Part shown: piece by piece, positions 24,230-33,270 of the stretch
How positions within the stretch are numbered: the stretch's first letter is position 1
Layout: each line of letters begins with the position of its first letter
From: Burkholderiales bacterium
Lineage (GTDB): Bacteria > Pseudomonadota > Gammaproteobacteria > Burkholderiales > SG8-41
Direction of reading: 5' to 3'
NCBI GenBank assembly: GCA_030684405.1
Contig: JAUXYA010000015.1
Span: forward strand, 124,001-188,000
Length of the DNA stretch: 64,000 nucleotides
Notes under the pieces: generated by a model
The model's database searches: none
What the model was told of the DNA's origin: nothing
Seen by the model: only the letters and a program-made list of their open reading frames with translations
Translations under genes and position numbers: made by a program

Positions 24230-25909
24230 ATGAAAGTCGGCAGCAAGATCTTCGGGGTTGCGGCGGTACTGGTTGCGGGCACTACCGCGGTGGCGTTGTA
24301 TTCGCTCGATCGCATCGCACAGCTCAATCGCGAGGTGGTGACCATTGCGTCCTACCATGCACCTCTGTCGCGCATCCTCAGCGAGGTCGAAGTGCATGCG
24401 CGCAACCGGGAACTGGCGTTCTACAACCCGGCGCGCGGCAACGCAGCGCGGACGGATGATGCGGGAGCCACTGGCAAGGCTGTCGATGCAGCGATGCAGC
24501 GCGCGCTGGCGTTGGCCCGTGACGGGCAGCAGCGGGCGCAGTCGGAAGATGACCGCCTCAAGTTCGCCGGACTCAACCCCCTGCTCGAAACGGTGGCCGC
24601 CGAGTATCGGGAACTCGATGCCCGGTTGCTTGCGGCGCAAGGTGGTGCCGGCGGCGCCGATCCCGTGGCGCTGGCACTGATCGACAAGGAAATCACCGAT
24701 CTCAACCGGGCCCTGACCGAGGTCAACGGCCGACTGCACCGGATGACCGAGGAGTCGGCAATGGCTGCGGCCGGTCATGAGGATGCGGCGCGGCGCTTCA
24801 ATCTCGGCCTGACGCTGTTGAGCGGCGTGGTGGCGGTGTTGCTGGCTTTCCTGCTGTCGCGTTCACTGGTCGGGCCGCTGCTGCGGCTGGTGCGTGCAAC
24901 CGGGGAGGTGCGCCAGGGCGCGCGGGATTTCGAGCCGGTGATCCATAGCCGTGACGAAATCCAGGTGCTGGCGCAGGCTTTCCGCGACATGCTGCTCGAC
25001 CTGCGCGCAAAGGAGCGCATTCGCGAGAAGCTCGGCAAGTACATCGATCCGCGCATCGCTGACCGGATCGTCGAACACACCGGCAATGCCGGCAGTATCG
25101 GCGAGCGGCAGGAAATGACGGTGATGTTCACGGATATGCAGGGCTTTACCTCGATCTCCGAAAGCCTGCTGCCGACCACGCTGGTGAAGCTTTTGAACCG
25201 CTACTTCGAACTGATGAGCGCGCCGGTGTCGGCCAATTCGGGCGTCATCGACAAGTACATCGGTGATGCGGTGATGGCCTTCTGGGGGCAGCCGTTCTGC
25301 GACAGGCAGAGCCAGGCATCGCTGGCCTGCGCCACTGCGCTCGCCCAGATCGAGGCGCTGGCGCAACTGCGTGCGGAGCTGCCCGAAATCCTCGGCATGC
25401 GCCGTGGCCTGCCTGAAATCGCTGTGCGTGCGGGAATCGCTACCGGTGACGTGGTCGTCGGCAATCTCGGGTCCTCCGTGGCTCAGGGCTATACCGTGGT
25501 CGGCGACACGGTGAATCTCGCGTCGAGGCTGGAGTCGCTGAACAAGGCCTATGGCACCCGCATCCTGGTCTGCGAAACGACCTGGGCTGGCGCGCGGGCG
25601 GATTTCGAGGGGCGCGAAGTTGACCAGATCCTTGTCGTCGGCAAGGAAAACCCGGTGCGCTGCTACGAAATCCTCGGCCGCAGAGGCGAGGTTGCGGCAG
25701 AGCCGTTGCGGATGCGCGACTGTTTTGAGCAGGGGCTGGCGGCCTATCGTGCGCGACATAATGCTGCCGCGCGCGAGGCGTTTTCGTGCGCGCTGGAGGC
25801 GCTGCCCGGAGATGCCTGCAGTCAGGTATTCATCGACCGCCTCGATCGCATCGGACGTGATCCGATGCCCGCGGACTGGGACGGCGTCTGGCGCCACACC
25901 GGGAAGTGA
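24230..25909 (+). CDS. membrane-bound class III adenylate cyclase with HAMP domain
   Basis: The product is 559 aa. TM1 is at about 7-24, a sensor region of about 165 residues follows, then TM2 (192-210), HAMP (about 211-262) and the cyclase domain (about 290-475). The metal-binding Asp302 is in MFTDMQGFTS and Asp346 in IDKYIGDAVMAFWG. Lys342 and Asp426 are the ATP-specifying pair, and Asn429/Arg433 in VGDTVNLASRLE stabilise the transition state. All catalytic residues are present, so cAMP synthesis is likely. The Crp/Fnr-like protein at 37877-38563 is the only candidate receptor in the window. Confidence 0.9.
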   Translation: MKVGSKIFGVAAVLVAGTTAVALYSLDRIAQLNREVVTIASYHAPLSRILSEVEVHARNRELAFYNPARGNAARTDDAGATGKAVDAAMQRALALARDGQQRAQSEDDRLKFAGLNPLLETVAAEYRELDARLLAAQGGAGGADPVALALIDKEITDLNRALTEVNGRLHRMTEESAMAAAGHEDAARRFNLGLTLLSGVVAVLLAFLLSRSLVGPLLRLVRATGEVRQGARDFEPVIHSRDEIQVLAQAFRDMLLDLRAKERIREKLGKYIDPRIADRIVEHTGNAGSIGERQEMTVMFTDMQGFTSISESLLPTTLVKLLNRYFELMSAPVSANSGVIDKYIGDAVMAFWGQPFCDRQSQASLACATALAQIEALAQLRAELPEILGMRRGLPEIAVRAGIATGDVVVGNLGSSVAQGYTVVGDTVNLASRLESLNKAYGTRILVCETTWAGARADFEGREVDQILVVGKENPVRCYEILGRRGEVAAEPLRMRDCFEQGLAAYRARHNAAAREAFSCALEALPGDACSQVFIDRLDRIGRDPMPADWDGVWRHTGK

Positions 25910-25921
25910 TCCCGGGGGCGC

Positions 25922-27115
25922 TCAGCCGAAGGCGGGGATGCCGGTGATCGCGCGGCCGAGGATCAACGCATGGATGTCGTGCGTGCCCTCGTAGGTGTTG
26001 ACGGCCTCCAGATTCATCACGTGGCGGATGACGTGGAATTCGTCGGAGATGCCGTTGCCGCCGTGCATGTCGCGGGCGACGCGGGCGATGTCCAGCGCCT
26101 TGCCGCAGGAATTGCGTTTGAGCAGTGAAATCATTTCCGGCGCGACGCGGTTCTCGTCGATCAGACGGCCCAGCCGCAGCACCGCATGCAGCCCGAGCGT
26201 AATTTCGGTCTGCATGTTGACCAGCTTCAGCTGCACCAGCTGGTTGGCGGCGAGCGGGCGGCCGAACTGCTTGCGTTCCAGCGTGTAGCGGCGCGCGGCG
26301 TCCCAGCAGAATTCCGCAGAGCCGAGCGCTCCCCAGGCGATTCCAAAGCGCGCCTTGTTGAGACAGGAGAAGGGGCCTTTAAGGCCGGAGACGTTCGGCA
26401 GCACGTTTTCCTCGGGCACGAACACGTTGTCCATGACGATTTCGCCGGTGACCGAGGAGCGCAGGCTGAACTTGCCTTCGATTTTCGGTGTCGATAACCC
26501 CTTCATGCCTTTCTCGAGGATGAAGCCGCGGATCACACCTTCGTCATCCTTGGCCCAGACCAGCAGCACGTCGGCCAGCGGAGCGTTGGTGATCCACATC
26601 TTGGCGCCGTTGACGATGTAGCCACCATCGGTTTTCTTGCCGCGGGTAAGCATGCCCGCGGGATCGGAGCCGGCGTTCGGTTCGGTCAGACCGAAGCAGC
26701 CGATCCATTCGCCGGTGGCCATTTTGGGAAGATATTTCTGCTTCTGGGCTTCGCTGCCGAAGGCATAGATCGGGTACATCACCAGGCTCGATTGCACTGA
26801 CAGGGCGGAACGGTAGCCGCTGTCGACGCGCTCGACCTCGCGCGCGATCAGGCCGTAGCAAACGTGGTTGACGCCGGCGCAGCCGTAGCCCTCGATGGTT
26901 GGCCCGAGGAAACCGAGCTCGCCGAACTCGTTCATGATCTCGCGATGGAATTTCTCGTGGCGGTTGGCCTCGACTACCCGCGGCATCAGTTTTTCCTGGC
27001 AGTAGGCGTAAGCGGTGTCGCGCACCATGCGCTCTTCATCGGTCAGCAGGTCATCGAGCAGCAGCGGGTCGTCCCACTGGAAGCTGGCTTTGGCGGGGGG
27101 ATTTGCGGCGTTCAT
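25922..27115 (-). CDS. gcdH: glutaryl-CoA dehydrogenase
   Basis: The product is 397 aa. It is an acyl-CoA dehydrogenase with [66 protein letters not shown] and the catalytic base Glu376 in [20 protein letters not shown]. The residues around the flavin and the C-terminal segment match glutaryl-CoA dehydrogenase, which oxidatively decarboxylates glutaryl-CoA to crotonyl-CoA in lysine, tryptophan and aromatic degradation. It is convergent with the cyclase gene and stands alone. Confidence 0.92.
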   Translation of the reverse strand: MNAANPPAKASFQWDDPLLLDDLLTDEERMVRDTAYAYCQEKLMPRVVEANRHEKFHREIMNEFGELGFLGPTIEGYGCAGVNHVCYGLIAREVERVDSGYRSALSVQSSLVMYPIYAFGSEAQKQKYLPKMATGEWIGCFGLTEPNAGSDPAGMLTRGKKTDGGYIVNGAKMWITNAPLADVLLVWAKDDEGVIRGFILEKGMKGLSTPKIEGKFSLRSSVTGEIVMDNVFVPEENVLPNVSGLKGPFSCLNKARFGIAWGALGSAEFCWDAARRYTLERKQFGRPLAANQLVQLKLVNMQTEITLGLHAVLRLGRLIDENRVAPEMISLLKRNSCGKALDIARVARDMHGGNGISDEFHVIRHVMNLEAVNTYEGTHDIHALILGRAITGIPAFG

Positions 27116-27168
27116 CGGGGTCTCCGGCTACAATGCAGTCTCATTTTCTTCTCTGATTCTAGATCATT

Positions 27169-28374
27169 TTGGCCAACGAAGACCTCGCGCGCCTGCGCAT
27201 CGACCGAAATGCGCCGCAAACGGCGCCGCGCAGGCGCCGCTACGGCTGGTGGCTGCTGGCTGCAGCAGTGGTCGCTGCGGCCGCGTACTGGACAGTCAGC
27301 CGCAACGCAGCGGTTCCCGTCGAGGTCACGACCGTGTCGCTCGCCTATCCTTCGCAGGCCTACACCCTGCTCAATGCCACCGGCTATGTCGTGGCCCAGC
27401 GCAAGGCGGCGGTGGCGTCGAAGGCTACTGGCAGGCTGGAATGGCTCAATGTGCGCGAAGGCAGCCAGGTCAAGGCCGGCGAGGTGCTGGCACGCCTGGA
27501 AAGCAGCGATGTGGCTGCGCAGATGAAACAGGCGGCGGCCGGCGTCGATGTTGCCCGCGCCAACCTCGAACAGGGCGAAGCGGAACTGAAGGATGCGACC
27601 CGCGCGCTGGAGCGTTCACGCGACCTGCTGGCGAAAAAATTTGTGTCGCCGGCGGCGCATGATGCGGTGGTTTCCCGCCAGGAGAAGGCACGGGCGGGGG
27701 TCAGCTCGCTCAGGGCCTCGATCGCGGTGGCGGTGGCCAACCTGCGCGCGGCGCAGGTGGCCGTTGAGCAGACGCTGATCCGCGCTCCCTTCGACGGCGT
27801 GGTGCTGACCAAGAACGCCAACGTCGGCGACGTGATCACGCCTTTTTCGTCGGCGCTCGGATCGCAGGCGGCGGTGGTGACCATGGCCGACATGTCGACT
27901 CTGGAGGTCGAAGCCGATGTTTCCGAGGCCAACCTGGCGCGGGTCAGTGTTGGCCAGCACTGCGAAATCCGGCTCGATGCGCTGCCTGGTGAGCGCTTCC
28001 GCGGCGTGGTCCATCGCACGGTGCCGACCGTCGACCGTGCCAAGGCGACGGTGATGGTGAAGGTGCGCCTCGTCGATGCCGATTCACGCATCCTGCCGGA
28101 GATGAGCGCCAAGGTGGCCTTTCTTGAACGCGAGGTGGCTGAGGCGGAGCGTGCACCGCGCACGGCGGTGCAGCCGGCGGCAATCGTCGAGCGCGATGGC
28201 GCCAGTGTGCTGTTCGTCGTCAGGGATGGCCGGGCATCGCGGGTCGCAGTGAAGAAGGGTGCGGCGATTGGTGAGCTGCTCGAAGTCGGTGGCGTCAACG
28301 CCGGCGATCCGGTGGTGCTGCGTCCGCCGGAGCGGCTGCGCGACGGCATGGCGGTCGCTGTGACGGCGAAATAG
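27169..28374 (+). CDS. HlyD/MacA-type membrane-fusion protein
   Basis: The product is 401 aa with one N-terminal membrane anchor (RRYGWWLLAAAVVAAAAYW). A biotinyl-lipoyl-like hairpin follows (ATGYVVAQRKAAVASKATGRLEWLNVREGSQVKAGEVLARLE), then a coiled coil (about 110-200) and beta-barrel domains (IRAPFDGVVLTKNANVGDVITPF). It would link an inner-membrane ABC transporter to the periplasm or outer membrane. The frame has no ATG near its start; TTG 27169 is the only practical choice. It opens a four-gene operon with an ATPase and two permeases. No TolC-type gene is present. Confidence 0.88.
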   Translation: MANEDLARLRIDRNAPQTAPRRRRYGWWLLAAAVVAAAAYWTVSRNAAVPVEVTTVSLAYPSQAYTLLNATGYVVAQRKAAVASKATGRLEWLNVREGSQVKAGEVLARLESSDVAAQMKQAAAGVDVARANLEQGEAELKDATRALERSRDLLAKKFVSPAAHDAVVSRQEKARAGVSSLRASIAVAVANLRAAQVAVEQTLIRAPFDGVVLTKNANVGDVITPFSSALGSQAAVVTMADMSTLEVEADVSEANLARVSVGQHCEIRLDALPGERFRGVVHRTVPTVDRAKATVMVKVRLVDADSRILPEMSAKVAFLEREVAEAERAPRTAVQPAAIVERDGASVLFVVRDGRASRVAVKKGAAIGELLEVGGVNAGDPVVLRPPERLRDGMAVAVTAK

Positions 28375-28386
28375 CGCCGCACAACC

Positions 28387-29070
28387 ATGCCGCAGTCTGA
28401 ACTGGCGGTGTCCATCCACCACCTCGTGAAATCGTACCACCGTGGCGGGCAGGTGGTGCCGGTGTTGTCGGACATCACGCTGGACATTGCGGCGGGAGAA
28501 TTTGTCGCCCTGATGGGGCCGTCGGGCTCGGGCAAGAGCACGCTGCTCAACCTGATCGCCGGCATCGACCGACCGGACAGTGGCGAGCTGCGCGTCTGCG
28601 GCACAGACATCATGGCCCTCAATGAGGCGGAGCTCGCCGACTGGCGCGCGGGCCATGTCGGATTCATTTTTCAGTTCTATAACCTGATGCCGGTGCTGAC
28701 AGCCTTCGAGAACGTCGAGTTGCCGCTGTTGCTGACAGGGCTCGGCGCACGAGATCGCCGCGAGCGGGTCGGCGTCGCGCTCAACATGGTCGGGCTGTCG
28801 GACCGCGTTGACCATTACCCTTCCGAACTTTCCGGCGGCCAGCAGCAGCGGGTGGCGATCGCGCGCGCGATCATCACCGATCCGGAGATACTCGTAGCCG
28901 ACGAGCCGACCGGCGATCTCGACCGCGTTTCCGCCGAAGACATCCTCGGGCTGATGGAACGCATGAATCAGGAGCTCGGCAAAACCATCATCATGGTGAC
29001 CCATGATCCGCATGCCGCGCAGCGGGCACGTCTGCTCAAGCATCTGGACAAGGGTGTGCTCGTGGATTAG
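28387..29070 (+). CDS. ABC transporter ATPase, MacB/LolD type
   Basis: The product is 227 aa, the length of LolD-type ATPases. It has Walker [10 protein letters not shown], the Q-loop region [24 protein letters not shown] typical of the MacB/LolD/FtsE branch, signature LSGGQQQR, Walker [13 protein letters not shown] and switch His in MVTHD. It starts 12 bases after the membrane-fusion gene. It would energise the two FtsX-type permeases downstream, either for export or for moving lipoproteins or lipids out of the inner membrane. Confidence 0.93.
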   Translation: MPQSELAVSIHHLVKSYHRGGQVVPVLSDITLDIAAGEFVALMGPSGSGKSTLLNLIAGIDRPDSGELRVCGTDIMALNEAELADWRAGHVGFIFQFYNLMPVLTAFENVELPLLLTGLGARDRRERVGVALNMVGLSDRVDHYPSELSGGQQQRVAIARAIITDPEILVADEPTGDLDRVSAEDILGLMERMNQELGKTIIMVTHDPHAAQRARLLKHLDKGVLVD

Positions 29071-29072
29071 TT

Positions 29073-29090
29073 ATAAGTACTTGATTTTAT
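29073..29090 (+). repeat. AT-rich dispersed motif, copy 4
   Basis: ATAAGTACTTGATTTTAT begins 2 bases after the ATPase stop codon and lies within the 33-base gap before the first permease ATG (29104). The rest of the gap is also AT-rich and has no Shine-Dalgarno sequence. Confidence 0.65.
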
Positions 29091-29103
29091 TGATAATTTT
29101 AAA

Positions 29104-30261
29104 ATGCATCTGCTGAAGCTGATTCTCCGCAACACGCTGCGCCACAAGCTGCGCACGCTGCTGACGGTGCTCGGCCTGCTGGTGGCGATACTGTCTTTCG
29201 GTCTGCTGCAGACGGTGGTGGATGCCTGGTACTCGGGCGCGAACAACGCGGCGCCTGACCGGCTGGTAACGCGCAGCTCGGTGTCGCTGATGGTGCCGCT
29301 GCCGGTGCATTACCGCGAAAAGATCCGCGCGCTCGATGGCGTGCGCAGCGTCGCAGCGGCAAACTGGTTCGCCGGCGTTTACCAGGAACCGAAGAATTTC
29401 TTCCCGCAGTTCGCGATCGATGCCGTGCCGTACCTGGCGATGTATCCGGAGTACCGCATTCCCGAGGATCAGCTGCGCGACTTCCTGCGTGACCGCAAGG
29501 GTGCGGTGGTCGGCCGCAAGCTGGCGGACACCTATGGATTCAGGGTCGGCGACACAGTACCGCTGAAAGGCACGATCTTTTCCGGCAGCTGGGATTTTGT
29601 CGTGCGCGCAATTTACGACGGTGCGACGCCGCGCACCGACACCTCGCAGTTTTTTTTCCACTGGGATTACCTCAACGAGAGCGTGCGCACGCGTGCGCCG
29701 CAGCGCGCCGACCAGGTCGGCGTGTTCGTAGTGCGGGTCGCTGACCTCTCGCGCGCAGCCGAAATCAGCAGGGCCATAGACACGCAGTTCTCGAATTCTG
29801 CGGTCGAGACGCTGACCGAAACCGAGCAGGCCTTCCAGATCGGCTTCGTCAAACAGACCGAGGCCATCGTCATCGCCATCCGCATCGTCTCCTTCGTCGT
29901 CATATTCATCATCCTCGCGGTGATGGCCAACACGATGGCGATGACCGCGCGCGAGCGCATGGCGGAGTACGCGACGCTGAAGGCGCTGGGCTTTGGTCCC
30001 GGTTTCCTCGGCGGTCTGATTTACGGCGAGTCGCTGGCGATTGCCGCCGCCGGCACGCTGCTCGGTGTGGCGCTGACTTTCCCGGTCGCCGACTGGTTCG
30101 CGCGGCAGATGGGCACGCTGTTTCCGGTATTCGAGGTCAGCGCCTCGACCGTGCAGTTGCAGCTTGCCTGCGCTGCTGTAGTCGGCGTCGCTGCCGCGGT
30201 GCTGCCCGCATGGCGCGCGGCACGGGTGCGTATTGTCGAAGGTCTGCGGGCTGCGGGATGA
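29104..30261 (+). CDS. FtsX/MacB-type ABC permease 1
   Basis: The product is 385 aa. One N-terminal helix (LLTVLGLLVAILSFGLLQTVV), a large periplasmic MacB_PCD domain (about 45-250) and three C-terminal helices (about 260-375) with ARERMAEYATLKALGFGPGFLGGLIYGES form the FtsX fold. The TLKALGF coupling helix contacts the ATPase. It pairs with the second permease at 30370-31542. The ribosome-binding region is replaced by the AT-rich motif. Confidence 0.92.
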   Translation: MHLLKLILRNTLRHKLRTLLTVLGLLVAILSFGLLQTVVDAWYSGANNAAPDRLVTRSSVSLMVPLPVHYREKIRALDGVRSVAAANWFAGVYQEPKNFFPQFAIDAVPYLAMYPEYRIPEDQLRDFLRDRKGAVVGRKLADTYGFRVGDTVPLKGTIFSGSWDFVVRAIYDGATPRTDTSQFFFHWDYLNESVRTRAPQRADQVGVFVVRVADLSRAAEISRAIDTQFSNSAVETLTETEQAFQIGFVKQTEAIVIAIRIVSFVVIFIILAVMANTMAMTARERMAEYATLKALGFGPGFLGGLIYGESLAIAAAGTLLGVALTFPVADWFARQMGTLFPVFEVSASTVQLQLACAAVVGVAAAVLPAWRAARVRIVEGLRAAG

Positions 30262-30301
30262 AAAATTTCGCATGACTTGCTTTTCCTTCCCTCATCCCCG
30301 A

Positions 30302-30324
30302 CCCCTCTCCCGCAAGGAGAGGGG
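30302..30324. repeat. REP-like hairpin repeat, copy 2
   Basis: CCCCTCTCC and GGAGAGGGG form a 9-bp stem with a CGCAA loop, preceded by CCCTCATCCCCGA. It is related to the copy at 9465-9485. It sits between the two permease genes, immediately before another strong inverted repeat. Confidence 0.7.
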
Positions 30325-30334
30325 AGGTATTTGC

Positions 30335-30360
30335 TGCAAATGGTTTGATAACCATTTGCA
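30335..30360 (+). promoter_or_regulatory. perfect 11-bp hairpin at the ribosome-binding site of permease 2
   Basis: TGCAAATGGTT and AACCATTTGCA flank the loop TGAT. The last stem base is the first A of the AGGA (30360-30363) that serves ATG 30370. In RNA the hairpin would touch the translation start of the second permease and could limit its expression relative to the first, or stabilise the upstream mRNA together with the REP-like hairpin. Confidence 0.5.
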
Positions 30361-30369
30361 GGATTGTTG

Positions 30370-31542
30370 ATGATCCGGGCGATACCCTTTTCCTACACCC
30401 TGCGCAATTTGTGGACGCGCCGGCTGACCACGCTGCTTACCGCGGGCGGCATGGCCCTCGTGGTGTTCGTGTTTGCCGCGGTGCAGATGCTCGACACCGG
30501 CCTGCGCCAGTCACTGATCGCAACCGGGCAGCCGGACAACGTGCACGTCACGCGCCGTGGCGCCGGCGCGGAAATTTCGAGCATTGTCGAGCGCGCGCAG
30601 GCGGCGGTCGTCGAGACGCAGCCGGAAATCGCGATCGGCGCTGGCGGTCTGGGGCTCGTTTCCAAAGAGGTGGTGGTGCTGATCACGCTGCCCAAGCGCG
30701 ATTCGGGCGTGGCCACCAATGTCACGGCCCGCGGGGTAGGGACTGCGGGCTTTGCGCTGCGGCCGCAGTTGCGCGTTCTTGAGGGGCGTGCCTTCCAGCC
30801 CGGTGCGTCCGAGGTCATGATCGGCGCCAGCATTGCAAGGCGTTTCGACGGTGCGGCCGTGGGTTCGCAACTGCGTTTCGGCGGCCGCGAGTGGCAGGTC
30901 GTCGGACATTTCGAAGCCAAGGGCTCGGCTTATGACTCGGAGGTCTGGGCAGATGCCGAGCAGTTGCAGCAGGCTTTCCGCCGCAATGCCTGGTCTTCGG
31001 TAGTTGCGCGCTTGGTCGACCCCGCGCTGCTGCCGGCGCTGAAGGCGCGGCTGGAAGGCGATCCGCGGCTGACGCTTGACGTGAAGTCCGAACGCGAGTT
31101 CTTCGAGGAGCAGTCGAAGGCGCTGTCAAATTTCATCAGCTACCTGGGACTGACGCTGTCGGTGATTTTTTCGGTGGGCGCGATGATCGGCGCGGCCATC
31201 ACCATGTATGCCGCGGTGGCCACCCGTACTGCGGAAATCGGCACGCTGCGCGCGCTGGGTTTTCGCCGCTCGAGCATCCTTGCGGGGTTCCTGCTCGAGG
31301 CGGTTTTGCTCGGGCTGGTGGGCGGCATCTGCGGCGTGGCACTGGCTTCGTTGATGCAGTTCATCCAGATTTCAACACTAAACTGGCAATCTTTTTCCGA
31401 ACTTGCCTTCAGTTTCACGTTGACGCCGCGGATCGTGGCGACTTCTTTGTTGTTCGCAGTGCTGATGGGGCTCGTCGGCGGCTTCCTGCCGGCAGTGCGC
31501 GCGGCGCGACTGGGTATCGTCGACGCGCTGCGTGCAGCCTGA
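30370..31542 (+). CDS. FtsX/MacB-type ABC permease 2
   Basis: The product is 390 aa with the same layout as permease 1: an N-terminal helix (RLTTLLTAGGMALVVFVFAAVQML), a periplasmic domain (about 40-265) and three C-terminal helices, with RTAEIGTLRALGFRRSSILAGFLLEA as the coupling segment. Two different permeases plus one ATPase resemble a LolCDE- or DevBCA-like arrangement more than a fused MacB. ATG 30370 is preferred over the two TTG codons just before it because AGGA lies 6 bases upstream. Confidence 0.92.
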   Translation: MIRAIPFSYTLRNLWTRRLTTLLTAGGMALVVFVFAAVQMLDTGLRQSLIATGQPDNVHVTRRGAGAEISSIVERAQAAVVETQPEIAIGAGGLGLVSKEVVVLITLPKRDSGVATNVTARGVGTAGFALRPQLRVLEGRAFQPGASEVMIGASIARRFDGAAVGSQLRFGGREWQVVGHFEAKGSAYDSEVWADAEQLQQAFRRNAWSSVVARLVDPALLPALKARLEGDPRLTLDVKSEREFFEEQSKALSNFISYLGLTLSVIFSVGAMIGAAITMYAAVATRTAEIGTLRALGFRRSSILAGFLLEAVLLGLVGGICGVALASLMQFIQISTLNWQSFSELAFSFTLTPRIVATSLLFAVLMGLVGGFLPAVRAARLGIVDALRAA

Positions 31543-31548
31543 TCGCAC

Positions 31549-32094
31549 TCAGGCTTTTGCCGGCGCGCGTTCGATGGTGCCGAGGTGGAAGCGGTATTCG
31601 CCGGCCGCACGGTCGGCGTAATAGTGGGTCAGCGTGTTGCGCACGGTGGCGAAGGCGAGCTGTTCCCAGGGAATTTCCGTTTCTTCGAGCAGGCGCACTT
31701 CCAGGCTTTCGCTGCCGGCGCTGAAATCGAGGTCGAGCAGGCGCGCACGGAACAGGATGTAGACCTGATTGATGTGCGGAATATTGTACATCGCATAGAG
31801 CGGCCCGATTTCGACCCGGGCGTTGGCTTCTTCCAGTGTCTCGCGGGCGGCGCCCTGAGCGGTGGTTTCGCCGTTCTCCATGAAGCCGGCCGGCACTGTC
31901 CACAGCCCGTGGCGCGGCTCGATTGCGCGGCGGCAGAGCAGGATGCGGCTCTCCCACTCGGCTATACAGCCGACGATCATTTTCGGGTTCTGGTAATGGA
32001 TGATGCCGCAGGCGTCGCAAACGTGGCGCGGCAGCGTGTCGCCGGCGGGAACCTTGAGCGCGACGGCGGCGCCGCAATTGCTGCAGAACTTCAT
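31549..32094 (-). CDS. NUDIX hydrolase with zinc ribbon
   Basis: The product is 181 aa. The N-terminal zinc ribbon uses Cys4, Cys7, Cys26 and Cys29. A NUDIX box (GFMENGETTAQGAARETLEE) follows with all required glycine, glutamate and arginine residues. The type is that of ADP-ribose or NADH pyrophosphatase-like enzymes, but it lacks the long N-terminus of NudC. It cleaves a nucleoside diphosphate linked to another group; the substrate is uncertain. It is convergent with the permease gene, with 6 bases between the stop codons. Confidence 0.9.
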   Translation of the reverse strand: MKFCSNCGAAVALKVPAGDTLPRHVCDACGIIHYQNPKMIVGCIAEWESRILLCRRAIEPRHGLWTVPAGFMENGETTAQGAARETLEEANARVEIGPLYAMYNIPHINQVYILFRARLLDLDFSAGSESLEVRLLEETEIPWEQLAFATVRNTLTHYYADRAAGEYRFHLGTIERAPAKA

Positions 32095-32151
32095 GGCTGT
32101 GTTCCGGTGGATGGTGCGTAACTATACGGCAAGACGGTGTTGCCGGAGGCG

Positions 32152-33270
32152 TCAGATCTCCTTGAAGGGGTTGCGCTCCGCCAGTTCGGCACCCTGTGCT
32201 TGCATCAGTTCTGATTCACGGCCGAGAAATTTTTCCACTGCTGAGGCGAATTCCGGATGGGCGAGCCAGTGTGCAGACTGCGTAACCACCGGCAGCAGAC
32301 CACGCGCCATCTTGTGTTCTCCCTGGGCACCGCCCTCGAAGACTTCAATGCCGCGTGCGATCGCGTATTCGATGCCCTGGTAATAACAGGCCTCGAAATG
32401 CAGCAGCGGGTGATGCTCAAGTGCGCCCCAGTGGCGGCCGCAGACCCGGTTGTTGTCACGCACCAGCAGAGAGGCGGCGATCGGACGGTCATCGCGCAGG
32501 GCCTGGATCATCACCATGCTCTGCGGCATTGCCGCGCCGATGCGCTGAAAAAATTCGAGATTGAGGTAGGGCGAGGAATGGTGCTCGCGGTAGGTCTGGC
32601 GGTAGCAGCGCGCGAACAGCCGCCAGTCTTCCGCGCCGATGGCCTCGCCCTCAAGCCAGCGGAAGCTGATGCCGGCCTCGCGCACGCGGCGCCGCTCCTG
32701 GCGGATTTTTTTGCGCTTGTCGTGGCTGAGGCGGGCGAGGAAATCATCGAAATCGGCATAGCCCTGGTTTTGCCAGTGGAACTGCCGGCCCTGGCGCAGC
32801 ATGAAGCCATGGCGGCCAAGGCATTCGAGGTCGTCTGCGGCCGGGAACAGCACATGCAGCGAGGCGGTTCGGGTCTGCCGCGCCAGCTCCAGCGCGCCTG
32901 CGGCGAGCAGGTCGCGGTGTTGCGGTTCATGAACCAGCAGTCGCGCACCGACTACCGGCGTGAAAGGGATGGCGCAGAGCAGCTTGGGGTAATACTCGAG
33001 GCCGTGGCGCTGGTAGGCGTCGGCCCAGGCCCAGTCGAAGACGTATTCGCCGTAGGAATGGCTTTTCAGGTACAGCGGCATTGCGCCGGCCAGTTCGGCG
33101 CCGTCCTGCAGCAGCAAGTACTGCGGTGCCCAGCCGCTGTCTGGGCAGGCGCAGCCGGTTTCGTGCAGTGCGTGAAGAAAGGCATGCTGCAGGAAAGGAT
33201 CGTTGCCGGCGAGACGGTTCCAGGATTCCGGATTCACGTCTTGCAGCGAGGAGGCAACCTGCAGCTTCAC
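32152..33270 (-). CDS. FemAB-like GNAT protein (DUF482 / COG3146)
   Basis: The product is 372 aa. It matches the COG3146 family of predicted N-acyltransferases: NDPFLQHAFLHALHETGCACPDSGW at the N-terminus, FLARLSHDKRKKIRQERRRV in the centre and CGRHWGALEHHPLLHFEACYYQGIEYAI near the C-terminus. Members are related to peptidoglycan-modifying Fem transferases, but their reaction is not established. Its start overlaps the stop of the TPR gene by 4 bases (ATGA), so translation is coupled. Confidence 0.88.
   Translation of the reverse strand: MKLQVASSLQDVNPESWNRLAGNDPFLQHAFLHALHETGCACPDSGWAPQYLLLQDGAELAGAMPLYLKSHSYGEYVFDWAWADAYQRHGLEYYPKLLCAIPFTPVVGARLLVHEPQHRDLLAAGALELARQTRTASLHVLFPAADDLECLGRHGFMLRQGRQFHWQNQGYADFDDFLARLSHDKRKKIRQERRRVREAGISFRWLEGEAIGAEDWRLFARCYRQTYREHHSSPYLNLEFFQRIGAAMPQSMVMIQALRDDRPIAASLLVRDNNRVCGRHWGALEHHPLLHFEACYYQGIEYAIARGIEVFEGGAQGEHKMARGLLPVVTQSAHWLAHPEFASAVEKFLGRESELMQAQGAELAERNPFKEI

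Noticed and set aside
29073-29095. The TTGATTTTATTGAT part of the AT-rich motif considered as an Fnr box
   Set aside because: Fnr sites need TTGATnnnnATCAA symmetry; none of the six copies has the second half.
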